64,000 nucleotides of DNA from Epiperipatus broadwayi. Taxonomy: Eukaryota; Onychophora; Udeonychophora; Euonychophora; Peripatidae. Each line of letters starts with the position of its first letter. The stretch's first letter is position 1. Below the pieces are notes generated by a model, which saw nothing but the letters and a program-made list of their open reading frames with translations, was not told the origin of the DNA and did not search any database. The translations under genes were made by a program, and so were the position numbers. Location: positions 1 through 64,000 of the forward strand of contig JAQFVV010001091.1 in NCBI GenBank assembly GCA_028023455.1, read 5' to 3'. This document shows, in pieces, positions 12,503-24,164 of this stretch.

Positions 12503-12838
12503 CTAATTATCATCCCCTTCTATTTTCACTGCTGTTCCGACATGACTCCAATTAATGTAGTGTTTCATCTCGCCATAAAGTACATTATTTACTGGTTGAT
12601 TTACCCAACGCGGTGCTTCTTGTAATATTTGTGATTGCAGGATATTGTTTGGACTGTCTTCTACGGCCATTAAAATCGCATAGAATTCCACCTGACGAAT
12701 ATCAATTACAGTAAAAAAAGATTTCAATTTTAGGAAATGTCTAATGGCTGAAAATTGAGTGCAATGTGGTAAATCATAGGCTTCAACAAGTGCTTTTATA
12801 AGTAAAGGTGTATTACCAGATTCATTATATGAAGACAT
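12503..12838 (-). CDS. small conserved protein, tandem family copy A (weakly GADD45-like)
   Basis: This is an intact frame of 111 residues in one exon. The start is fixed by the probable splice acceptor a few bases upstream (polypyrimidine stretch then AATTATAG) and by conservation of the same ATG in all four copies. The most conserved part is around residues 49-72, including VEFYAILMAVEDSPNNILQ, where even the nucleotide sequence is nearly invariant. A second conserved block is RWVNQPVNNVLYGEMK. The C-terminus is acidic (EGDDN). There is no signal peptide or membrane segment. The order of a leucine/alanine-rich helix, an FYAILMAVED strand-acidic turn and a helix then VNNVLYG weakly recalls GADD45 proteins, which share an L7Ae/L30e-like fold and act in stress signalling, but the protein is shorter than the usual ~160 residues. 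That similarity is inference, and the function is unknown. Confidence 0.65.
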   Translation of the reverse strand: MSSYNESGNTPLLIKALVEAYDLPHCTQFSAIRHFLKLKSFFTVIDIRQVEFYAILMAVEDSPNNILQSQILQEAPRWVNQPVNNVLYGEMKHYINWSHVGTAVKIEGDDN

Positions 12839-13225
12839 ATTCTACTATAATTAGTGAAAAAAAACTTTTTTTACCACCTGGCTGAAGAAAGATATGCTTT
12901 TAGATAAAGTGTTAAATGTGTCTGCCTATAAATTCGATAAAATGACAAATTTTAAATATTTTGCATAAATTTAAATATATTATGCAGCAAAAAAAGTTAA
13001 GTATTAATAAAATAAAATATTAGTGTCGATAATATATAAAGTAAATTACTTCAAGAACGATTTTTACCTGAAGATATGCACCATTTTTTCACAATCGCAC
13101 ATAATGACATATATAAGTAATAACTAATTATATATCAAATTATATATATATATATATAAACGTGTGAATCACCCTTCTTCAAGATGGAAATTAAAAACAC
13201 TTTTAATTTTACACCAAGGATCAGG
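12839..13225 (-). other. probable 5'UTR exon and intron of gene copy A
   Basis: On the minus strand a putative first exon ends ATATCTTCAG at 13068, followed by a GTAAAAATC donor. The intron is about 220 nt and ends at the AG near 12845 or 12842, just before the ATG. The donor is kept as CAG/GTAAAAA in copies C (exon end 36692) and D (57881) and altered to CAA/GTGAAAA in B (23085). Transcription start is inferred from the TATA box distance. Confidence 0.45.
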
Positions 13226-13248
13226 AATAAAATGAATCCACACACACG

Positions 13249-13256
13249 TTTATATA
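13249..13256 (-). promoter_or_regulatory. TATA box, gene copy A
   Basis: TATATAAA on the minus strand lies at a position conserved in copies B-D. It is followed by a strongly conserved GGATTCATTTTATTC-like stretch where initiation is expected. Upstream, a conserved segment reads AGT(C/A)ACTGCA or similar. Confidence 0.5.
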
Positions 13257-14084
13257 GTAATACACAATGCAGTGAGTAAATACTGGATTATATATATATA
13301 TAGTTAAATTGGCCATGCCAAATATACATTATCATATTTCCAAAATAATATATGATCTATTTATTTTATTAATCTTCCATTTGGCTATAAATAAATTCCA
13401 TTAGATTCATTGTGAAGATAACCCCAAAACGATTTATAAAAATACAGTTAAAATGTTGATATGTAAATGAAGCAAAAAAAATCTTAAAATTAGATTTTTT
13501 TTCTCATTTTCCTCCCATTGAAGCCGAAAAAATGAAAGCAAAATAAACTATCTATCAAATAATTATTTGATAGACATAAGAAGTAAAAATTATTTATTGG
13601 AAATAATGGAGGTATTCTTTTTGTTAAGGTTTGCACAGAAGATGAAGTTCTAAGTTAAAATGAATAGCTCATTGGTTTTGGCCCTAGTGCAATCGCCTAA
13701 TCTACATTCCTTATCAACTAGTTTTAAAACTGATACTAGTAAGAGGAACTTTGTAAACAGATCAACAGGTTAAAATAAAGATATGAATCCCTACATGATC
13801 ACCTTTCTTAATGATACTGAAAAGAAGAAAAAAATACTTAAAAGAAGAAACGAAAAGTTTGCAAAATAGCTATAAGATATGTAATGCCAGATTTTTTGAT
13901 GTTGTTTTTATTTGTGAATATTCAGAGTAAATAAAGAAAAGAAAACTTATAAACCTTTAATAAAATTAAAGAATAAAAAATATTTTTAAATTTATTAAAA
14001 TAATATTTTTATTCGTAAAGGTATTATAGAAATATAATATATGGACTTGGATTATTTAGAATACAAAATCTCTAATCAACATCA

Positions 14085-14845
14085 TTGTAAACTATTATAA
14101 ATTCAAAGCAGAATGACGGTCTCTTCATGTTCAATCCATCTTCTCTGATCTTCTGCACAGTTTCTCATTTCATTCATCCATCTCACTTGTTGTATCTTTT
14201 TAGTTATTTTACAATATCTTGGATTCCAGTTTAAGATTTTAATTGTCCATCTATTATCATTTTTTCTAGAATTATATCCAACACAATACCACTGCAGTCT
14301 TTAGATTCTTTCAAATGATATCAGTGGCATGTCTTTGTTCTCTTATCCATGGATTTAATTTTCTATATCTTCTTATCCCTAACATGCATATCTCCATACA
14401 TTTTTGAGTAGTCTGAATTATATGTATATCTCTTCTCTTAATAGTCCAAATTCAGATCTATAGGTAAGAATTGGTAAAACATATTTTTTTAAAAACCTTT
14501 ATTTTCAAACATATAGTCATAATTCCTTTTAAACTGTATTTATTTATACTAAAACACTCTACCGAAATTTAATTATATGATTAATTTTATCTATTGTGTT
14601 TTCATCAGGAGAATTAATCTGACCAAAGGATTTGTAGTTGTCAACTTCTTATAACTGATCGTAATCAATCATTATTTTCATCTTTTGAAAAGATCTATTA
14701 AACATTACTTTAGCCTTTTAAACATTTACTTTTATTCCTACATTTTTTCATCTGATAATCCTTGCCATATTTCCTGAAAATCTGAAGCATTATTTGCAAA
14801 CACAACTATATTATCTGTAAAATCTAAATGACTTAAATAATCTCC
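14085..14845 (-). pseudogene. RTE-like LINE remnant in unit A
   Basis: This is the minus-strand 3' part of the LINE seen more completely in unit B. Its order of segments matches B 24165-25010. The sequence then jumps directly to the part equivalent to B 27300, so about 2.3 kb of the LINE and its 5' region is deleted here. Frames are broken throughout. Confidence 0.65.
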
Positions 14846-17800
14846 ATTCAATTTCTATTATATTAAGAGATATTTGACATTAGCAAATATGTCATAGCCT
14901 TTATCAAATGCAATTGTTTTTATGACAAATTCCGTAAATATTTTCGCTTATCAGTTAGTTATTTAAAGAATAATATTTTCTCTAATATTTTCTTTACATT
15001 TTACGAGTACAAAAATTTACACTTGGATGTTAATGTATATTTTTTTACAAACATGACTAAGAGAGGGTTATCGTTATACTATATAAGTGAAACGGAATTA
15101 ACTACTTACCATTGAGAAAATAATTAATTATATACCTTTGTATTTTTATGCAGATCTTATTTTATAATTATTCATATGTGTAATGAACATGGACATTCTT
15201 TATACTATAAAGTAAATTGACATGTGTAAAAATATAAATATTTATATTTAATCTTATTATTATGTCAATATATACTACATGAAAACGTACCTTGCTTGCT
15301 AACAGAGATTATGAGCAAATAAACAAAAAATGTAGGATAAACAAATTAAAATAATGTTGCTTTTAAAATACGTTTTGCCATTTAACAGTGTCATAAAATC
15401 TATAGGTGTTATCAACCTCTCCACATAACTAATTTCCCATTAATAATTTATAGATTTATCACTTGCCTTTCTGGTTTTTTAATAAAAATTCAAAAAAAGT
15501 TAAAACCTTTCAATTTCTAAGAAAAAAGTCCCAATAAAGATTTTACAATTTTTATAAATATTTCAATTAAAGATTTAAGTAATTATTTTGAAGAAAAATG
15601 TTGAATACAAATTAAAAACCTAATCTTCTTGTATTTAAACATTCCAATATTTTAGGAAATGGAAAAATCATTCTTAATTCCTACTATTAAGAAATTTAGA
15701 AAGTTTATACTAAGATCTAATATTAATATATATTCGTTTGTCATTTCGTCTCTAAATAAATATTTCTTGATTGATTGGAGACCATCATAGAATTCGCTAG
15801 ATATTGATTTGAATTTGTAAATTAGTACTGTTTTTTTTTATTTGTGATTGTTAAAAATACACATTTCTAAATTAATATTTAAGTTTGGCATATTTAGAAT
15901 AAATTTATAATTTGTAAATTATTTTTGTTAGTAAAAATATGTATCAATCTACAACTGAAGATAATGAAAAAACGAATTAGAAACTAAATATGGAAAATTA
16001 AATAGACTTCACTAAGAATTAAAAACAAGATGTGAAGCTAAGTCGAAAGAAGATATAATTCCTATTATTAATTGTTTTACTTTTTGTTATGTGGAAAAAA
16101 ATATAATTCTAAATATGTTGTTTAATTAGTTGATTAAGTTTAAAAGGATGATAGTTAACCATTGTAAGAAATCAGATAGTTTAAAGGATAGAATATCAGA
16201 AATTGATTATTATATACAAAACCAGGTAAATTAAGTAAAGGAAGTAAAGGTATCTCCGATTCAAGTGCCATCATAATTTTTCTAAGGAGTTGCACCACTG
16301 AGGATAGTTAAAATAATCTATTGGTTGGACTACGTATAAAAAACATGATTCTATTAACAAATTGATGTTGTGATTCTATGAAATCAAGAAAAGCTACAAT
16401 ACTATGCCATGTTGACAGAAATGCTAACTAATTATTTTAGTTTTGAACCCTCTCCCTCTTTAACTCTTCTCCCAAATTAATTTCTGAAATGATCATTAAA
16501 ATAAGGCTAGCGTAGAAGGTAATAATTGTTCAAGAATATAAAATTTAGTATGATGATGTTTCTGAAATGAGTAAAAATTATCAAAGAAATTTAAACTTTT
16601 AAGACATTTACTTGTTTCTGTAGCCAGTACACATGACAACGTCAAAAATATAGTAAATAAAAAACCTAAAGTAGTATAAACTGCATTGAAAAGGGTAATT
16701 AATAAAATGTTCTTATAAAATTTTAGAAATGAAAAAAAATTAAAGCAAGCCCATTTAAGAAATCAAAATATCAAGAATATTATCGCTTGTCAAAATTTAC
16801 AACAAACAAATATACAATTAAATTTATAACTGGAAATATATATTTTCGCACTTAGACATCCTTCCATATTTTTCTAAAATGTCTTCTACTGGTAAGTTGA
16901 CGCTATTGAGAACTTCATGCAAGTAAAAAAATACATACTGAAACTATGTTATGCATAACAACTGGGTTCTTCTAAAGTTGTATCAATTCTGTATGTATTG
17001 CACTTAATCTTGGCAATGCATAATACAAACTCTTATTACATTTCAACGCGTTTATTACTCATGTATACATATACATTAAGTTTAGTACAATAATATACTG
17101 CTAGTTATCTTACTGTTGCTTCTCGGATTCTAAGCATACAGTAGATGATTGTCAGATTACTAAACCTAACTAGTCTAGAATATTGGTACGATGCTGATTC
17201 TGTTTGTATTACTTCTACTTGATAGAAATTTCTTTCATCTGTAGTCGTTCCTCTTAAATAACTTTTCATGTTCTGTATTGAACTCTTAACTACTCTTCTT
17301 TACAATAGCTTTCCTGTCAATTATAACTAAGAACGAACACTATCCTAACGGCAAATCAGAAATTGTATATGCACATATAATGTATAGATTTAATGATATG
17401 TGTTATCTTAAGGCTTTTTGATGTTGAAATGGATTTCTCCAATGTGATATCCAGCCATTTGGCTTTATATCTTGTCTGTCCTAATTACTTGCTATATACC
17501 ATCATGTGTGTCTATATTGACTATTCTGAGACCGCCCACTCAATATTTTTTTTTCTTGTGTTTTCTCTCCGCAGTCCTTTAACAAAGGGATATTTCTTTT
17601 TTCTACAGAATATTTATATCCCATGAATTGCATTGATTGCCGTCCCTTGCAATCATATCTAGTGTATATTCCTCATAACGGTCAATGCTATCTTCATAAC
17701 ATTCTTCATCAATAGCATTCCTATGTATATGGTATTTATTCATAGCTAATATTTTTACATGTATAACAACAATAAGATTATATTGCGATTTTGGTATTAA

Positions 17801-18544
17801 AATTTGTTTTATGAATAGAATTTATGATGAAACGAAATTGAATAAAAAGTTTCTAAAAATGTTTAAAATCAGCAAAAAGCCATTTCAGATTTGACGTTTG
17901 AAAGTTAAGTCATGCTAAAGAAATTGAGGAATTTTATGTGTATGTAAGATCCAAGAGTTTTCTTCACTCAATGTATTTACGTCAAAAATAAAACGTAGTT
18001 ACTTCAGTAATCATGAAGCCTAATTATGTTCAGAATGATAGCCCGCCTCCCAAAAAAAAACAAAACAATGCTAGTGTGATATTAACGTGCAGAGATTTCA
18101 TTTGTGACACAAAAACATTTGCCATTAACATCACATTGTTAAGTCAGTTATATTCTGGCAACACATGTCAGTCCATTTGTATATTTCCAGTTCCAATCCG
18201 GTTTAATCTGTTTTATATATCCTTTTTTCTTTAGCCACATTTTTAGGTTGTGCTCATTCATACTGGATCTTAATGAATAAATAATATATAATAGAATATT
18301 AACCTGAATACATAATTAATATTAAAAGTGCATACATTAAATCTCTATCTATGCAATGGCTTGCTGAAATGCATGTATTTAATGTTAAGTCATTTTTGAT
18401 GGACATCCAAGGACAAATAACATTCCAGTAAAATTATTTTAAAAAAATATATACCAATAAATGAAAGATATAAATATGAAAATACACATGCAATTAATTT
18501 ATCACTTTACACATTATTTTATATTGAAATTTGAATTTTGATTA

Positions 18545-18660
18545 CGCACATTGATTACGTAAGTAATATTTACTAAGGCATTAAACCTTTAAGCATGTGC
18601 GCTTGAAAATACGAAGATAGAGACCTTTACAGGTCTTAACCACAAGCTTATTCTTTGGAA
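18545..18660 (+). mobile_element. small MITE of the GGGACCTCTACAG family
   Basis: It starts ATTACGCACATTGATTACGT and ends CTTAACCACAAGCTTA. It interrupts unit B where unit C (near 31350) is continuous from AAATATGAA to CAAACTTGCTG. It is non-coding. Confidence 0.55.
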
Positions 18661-20040
18661 GAAAAGAGGGGAACCCTCAAACTTGCTGCGAATTCTTGCA
18701 ATTTACTTTTGAATTTATATTAGTAAAAGTCTGTATCAGTTAGATATATTACTAAAGAGATTGTTTAATCTGAAATTTTTATTCCTGAGATATGTATTTT
18801 ATACTAAACTTATGTTTTAAAAAGAACATTTTATATTCAGTATCTAGCTCTTTAATAAACATATATATATGTCTCCAGTTTGGAGTCCGTTTTATCGTGA
18901 GATTCTTATTAGTTTTGGAATTGATATTTTTTTTTTTTGGATATTGAAAAATTAGAAGTTAATGATCTAAACATTATAGTGTGTTACATGATATTATTCA
19001 TTGAAAAGTTGCATTTATTTGTTTATTAAGTTCATACTGAACATAAAATAGTTACGGATGTAAGTTTATGAAACGATAAAAATATTTTTTTATATATTTA
19101 ATAATTTAAAATAGAAATGAGTGACATTTTTACTTCATTAATTTAATTAATAATAAAGTACTTAATTTGATCATGACGTTCCATACTATTTATTTAAAGT
19201 TAAATATGACATCCAATAATGTGAACCAATTTTTTCATCTTTTAATGAATTACATCTCAAACTACATAATAACAATTTTTGAAAAAATATTTTTTGATTG
19301 TATATATTTTTTATTTTTTAATGTTTCTTTTATATAATAGAAATACCATTTAAAATCAGTTGCAAGATTTGTGTTTTTATAACAGCAGAGATTTAACAAA
19401 TCACTTTTGCTTAAACCATCCAAAAAAATTAAAATATCATTCATTTTATATTTTCTCTTTACCTGTTTAATGTAATTAATTTAAAATATATTTAGACCAT
19501 AAGAAAGTGTTAGACTTAAAATGATAAAGAATGAATTTAATTAAAATGCTTTAATAATTCCAAAATGTATACTTTGCAAAACTAAGCAATTAACAATTTG
19601 TTCAATGATTATTTAATATATTTAAAATGTACCTTAATGAAACTTCATATTTGCATTCAGTCATTTATTCAAACATTCATCCTCCTCCCCTCCTTTTAAT
19701 TGTTCTTCCTTCTGCTCTTCTGTTTTCCTTCTTCCTCTTCATTTCTTCTTCTCCTTTCAATTCTTATTCTATATATTATTTTAGAAAATGTTTGATTCAG
19801 TTGCAGATTAACTAAAACGTAATCTGGGATAAGAAATACTTTACAAAAGAATATAACCTGAATTAATTGCATACAGTAGTTTTAGCAAAACTTGCATTTG
19901 GAGATCATTAATATTTTTTTAACATCTCTATCCTTCCTTTTTCCATATGTTGGTAAGAGAACGTTTTAATGTGTATCATTCATAATTAGACAAAGAGGAA
20001 TTAAAGAGAGATTAAAAAAAAAAAGATATCGAAAATTTGA

Positions 20041-20144
20041 TATATATATATATATATATAAACTTATTGAAATATATATATCTTTTTTTTTGAACTCATG
20101 TTACAATATATATATATATATATGTATTAATATTTCAGTAAGTT
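20041..20144. repeat. (TA)n tracts inside an inverted repeat, unit B
   Basis: (TA)n tracts are bracketed by AACTTATTGAAATAT and its near reverse complement ATATTTCAGTAAGTT. The right arm continues into normal unit sequence, so the left arm looks like an inverted copy. Confidence 0.55.
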
Positions 20145-21797
20145 TAAATTTTAAATTTATATATCTTATAAAAACAATATAAGTTTATAATTTAATTGGA
20201 ATTAAACGTAAATAAATTTATTTTTAAAGACGTTCAAGATTTGTGGTACTTATAAATTGATTAATATTAAGTATGTCTAATGAACAGTGAAGATAGTGAT
20301 ATGCAAAAGTTTGTGAGCTGTGTCAAATGGAAACTGGTTCTTCAAACAAAAGTATATCTTAGGGGCAATTACAGTTGTATAATGAAAAAATATAAGTATA
20401 AAAAAGGTTATCATGGTTTAGAGAATATTAATTTGTGATTTCATTTTACTCTTATTCATAGATCTGATCATCTCTGTAGCCTCTCTCTTTCCAAGACACT
20501 TTTTGAATAAATGTGTTAATAAATATGTTATGTGTATTGAAATGTAATTATTTTTATATAAAAAACACTGAAGAATTCAGCCCAAATTTTAATATCTAAT
20601 AAATAAATATAATTTAATCATTGTTGCAATAATCTTCATTTCATATCTAAATAAAATTCAACTTATTAGTATATGATATCTAAATGAAATTATGTTAAAT
20701 TGTTAACTATTAAAATAAGAGACGATTTACTTCTGTGTATAGATTTCAATACGCATAATAACTTTATTGATAATGGGTAAGAAATCGATATTTTAATGAT
20801 GACTCATATGAATTGCTCATTTGAAGGATTTACTTTGTAATGTAATTATGTGTATTTATAACAGGGATTTCAGCTAGCGTTTGCAACTGCTTCTATATAT
20901 TTTTTTCACAGTTTAAAAATGAATATTGTATTAAGCTTGCCGTAATATGTAAAATGAAATAAATATTAATTTAGTAGCTACAAATATAAGTTGCGAATTA
21001 CTTTTGTGCTTCTTCTTTAAACGGGTCTACATTTCTAAATAAATAGTTACAAAGATCAATCCTTTTACCGATGCATTTAAATTAGATTCTTTGTTTATAT
21101 CTCAAGAAGTTATCCTTTAAATAATTTAGTGTTGTAAAATGAGTTGGTTATCTACCATTTGGATTTCAGATAAGGTTTGCAACTGTATGATTTATCTTTC
21201 TGTAAGCTGCGTACTCAGTAGCTACTCACATATTAATATTTTAACATAATAAAACCATTACAAACTGGGAGGTTTGAGATGAAATGTACTAATAAAACAA
21301 AAAATGTTTATTTACTTACCATATAATGTTTATCGAATGTGCACAAGGGTAACGCAAGATAAAACCCAGAATTAATATTGTCTGGTGTGAATGGTATAAT
21401 GAAAAAAAGAGATTAATACTTCAATACTAGATCATCTAGTTCATATCAAAACAACATTAGGCAAGCATTATGAAAGAGAGATGTCGAAGTTTCTTTAATG
21501 TTGCAAAATGAAACAGTTGAGATGAATGTTACATTGATACAGAAACAAAAAAAATGAAACCCTTTAAATTATTGTAATATTCAACATAACCAAAAAATCA
21601 TAAAGATTTGCTGTACCTTGAGGATAAAAGATTTTCAGTGTGGTTGAAATGAGACTTCTATGAGTTAAAAGTTGGTAAAAAGAAATTTTTATTTCCTTAT
21701 TAAGATCGGTTAATTTAAACAGTATTGAGTTGAAAAAAATATCTGCTTCTTTCACTTTCAACACATATACCGGATTTAGAGTTAAAGACACTTTTCT

Positions 21798-21800
<3 letters not shown>

Positions 21801-21887
<87 letters not shown>
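21801..21887 (+). repeat. (AG)n microsatellite, ~43 repeats
   Basis: A pure AG array. The corresponding places in units A, C and D hold only a short imperfect seed such as AGAGAAAGAG. The long Ser/Leu frame on the other strand is an artefact of the repeat. Confidence 0.97.
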
Positions 21888-21890
<3 letters not shown>

Positions 21891-21926
21891 GACTCATAAC
21901 ACAGAATGAAGCAATTATAAGTTTTA

Positions 21927-22173
21927 ATTATAAGTTTTGAAGCCTGTACATTGAAGTACGAAGATTGGCTATCTTAATATATATCTGAGCACGTATAGCA
22001 TATATGTGTGGAGATGGTAATCTGGACCAACTGATGATTGCTGGTTTAATATGAAATACGTATATTGGTGATTATTTATCTTTTCAACATATGTGTGTTC
22101 GAGTGTATCAGTGTTATGAGATAGAGTGGAGAGTGGTGAGTGGTGTGAAAGTCTGTGCTCATATACCCTATAT
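21927..22173. mobile_element. ~250-bp insertion in unit B, class unknown
   Basis: This sequence is absent from units A, C and D. It is bracketed by ATTATAAGTTTTAA-type direct repeats (21914-21928 and from 22174), which fit a target duplication. The inside is GT-rich with no frame or terminal inverted repeats that I can see. Confidence 0.5.
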
Positions 22174-22343
22174 ATTATAAGTTTTAATGTAGCATTATTT
22201 TATCGGGAACGAAGCTGGTGGGAGATTTTCATTATAGTAATAGATGATAATTCTTACTAATAACGGTAAAAGCTATTTTACTTGTATAATTATCATACTC
22301 ATACTTACCCACAACACAAACTCTCTCTAAATTAAAATTATAT

Positions 22344-22349
22344 TTTATT
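22344..22349 (-). terminator. poly(A) signal of gene copy B
   Basis: Minus-strand AATAAA at the position conserved among the four copies. Confidence 0.5.
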
Positions 22350-22545
22350 CATTAAAACAAAATATATGAATGATTATTTATATTAGTGATATTACAATAC
22401 ATATGGGCGTTTTAAAAACAAAAAAAATAAAAAATTATAATATAATAATATAATAGGCATTAGTTAAGTTCCTTAAATCAAAATAATACCAAATGCTCAT
22501 AAATATATATTTCAAAACTTTTCTATTTTTCGTCAATTTCTATTT

Positions 22546-22857
22546 TCACAGTTGTTCTACTTCACTCGAATTAATGTAGTTTTTCATCTCACCATAAAGC
22601 ACACTATTTACGGGTTGATTTATCCAACGCGGTGCATCTTGTAATATTTGTGATTGCAGTATATTGTTTGGACAGTCTTCTACGGCCATTAAAATCGCAT
22701 AGAATTCCACCTGACGAATATCAATTGCAGTGAACATAGATTTCAATTTTAGGAAATGTTTAATGGCTGAAAATTGAGTGCAAAATGGCAAATCATAGGT
22801 TTGAACAAGTGCTTTCATAAGTAAAGGTGCATTAGAAGATTCATTACTTGAAGCCAT
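22546..22857 (-). CDS. small conserved protein, tandem family copy B, truncated tail
   Basis: This is a 103-residue intact frame paralogous to 12503-12838, identical at roughly four out of five residues. The conserved core VEFYAILMAVEDCPNNILQ and the RWINQPVNSVLYGEMKNYIN block are kept. The tail ends early, as SSEVEQL. Compared with copy A, one base is missing after the SSEV codons, and the ancestral acidic tail continues in the next frame downstream. The rest of the frame is free of stops or indels, which suggests it was maintained until recently or still is. The start is conserved, and a TATA box and probable 5'UTR intron precede it. Function is unknown, and a GADD45-like fold is only an inference. 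Confidence 0.6.
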   Translation of the reverse strand: MASSNESSNAPLLMKALVQTYDLPFCTQFSAIKHFLKLKSMFTAIDIRQVEFYAILMAVEDCPNNILQSQILQDAPRWINQPVNSVLYGEMKNYINSSEVEQL

Positions 22858-23246
22858 ATTCTACTATAATTAATGCAAAAAACTTTTTTACCTCCTGGCT
22901 GTATAAATATATGCTTTTGGTCAAAGTGTTAAATGTGTCTACCTATAAATTCGAGAAAATGATAAATTATAGATATTTTGCATAAATTTAAATATATATG
23001 CAGCAAAAACTTAAGTATTAACAAAATAAACATTACTGTAAATAATATATAAATAAAGAAAATTACTTTAAAAAAGATTTTCACTTGATGATTTGCACCA
23101 TTTCTTCACAAATAACATATATCAACATATATATGTAATAACCAATTATATATATATATGAATCACCCTCCATCAGGATGGAAATTAAAAGCACTCTAAA
23201 TTTTAAACAAAGGATCAAGAATAAAATGAATCCACATACAAACACA

Positions 23247-23254
23247 TTTATATA
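23247..23254 (-). promoter_or_regulatory. TATA box, gene copy B
   Basis: TATATAAA on the minus strand, in the same context as copy A and about 390 nt upstream of the ATG. Confidence 0.5.
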
Positions 23255-23572
23255 GAATGCATATTGCAGTGACTAAATACTGGAATATATATATATATAT
23301 TCTAACAGTTATATTGGTAATGCCTTATTTATATTATTATATTTCCCAAAAATAATGTGATATATTTATTTTGTTAATTTCCTCTTTTGCTATAAATAAA
23401 ATCAGTTAGATTCATTGTGGAGATGAAGATGACCCAAAAAAGATTTATAAAAATACAGTTAAAATATTGATATGTAAATCATGTGGCGAAATATTAAAAT
23501 ATTATTTTCTCAATCTCTCTCCCCCACTGAATCCAAAAAAATGAAAGCAAATAAATTATCTATAAAATAATT

Positions 23573-23652
23573 CATTAGAGGTCCCTACCTTCGCATTTTC
23601 AATCGCACATGCTTAAAGATTTATTGCCTTAGTAAATATTACTTACGTAATC
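23573..23652 (-). mobile_element. small MITE of the GGGACCTCTACAG family, inverted
   Basis: It runs from AGAGGTCCCTACC to ATTACTTACGTAATC, the reverse orientation of the copy at 18545. Unit A (near 13570) lacks it. Confidence 0.55.
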
Positions 23653-24164
23653 ATACGAAGTAAAAATTATTTATATTTATTTACTGAAAATAATGGAGGT
23701 ATTTTTTGCTAAGGTTTGCACAGAAGATGGAGTGCTCGGTTAAAGTAAATTGCTAATGCTTTTGACCCTAACGCAATTGCCTAATCCACATTCCTTATCA
23801 CCTAGTTTTGAAATTCATATTGGTAAAGTGAACTTTGTAAAGAGATCCTCAGAAATAAAATAAGTGTATGAAACCTTATATGATCACCTTTCTTTATGAT
23901 ACTGAAAAGGAAAAAAAAATACATAAAAGAAAAAATGAAATGTTTGCAATATGACTATAAGATATGACAATACCAGAACTTTTAATGATGTTTCTATTTA
24001 TGAATATTCAGGATAAATAAATGAAAAGAAGAACTTATGAACATTTAGAAAAGAAAAAAAAACAATATTTTCAAACTTATTAAATTAATATTTTCTTATT
24101 CATACAGGAATTATAGAAACAAAGTATTTGGACTTGAATTATTTAGAATACAAAATGTATAATC

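Larger units (their letters stand above)
690..15335. repeat. tandem unit A of a 10-13 kb array
   Basis: Landmarks occur in the same order and orientation in units B and C, and mostly in D. They are the GTTGCTTTTAAA block near 708 (also 15357, 27891), the GAGATATGTATTTTA block near 5432 (also 18788, 31476, 52853), the pyrimidine-rich tract near 7300, the small minus-strand gene and the LINE remnant. Unit A is lengthened by a SINE, piggyBac-like, LTR-like and hAT insertions, and shortened by a deletion within its LINE. Boundaries are approximate. The conserved stretches between the listed features show no supportable gene. Confidence 0.85.

Noticed and set aside
19262-19444. Minus-strand frame with ILIFLDGLSKSDLLNL, partly readable in units A and D too
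   Set aside because: Stops or frameshifts in A, C and D, and flanking non-coding sequence is equally conserved, so no evidence of selection on a protein.
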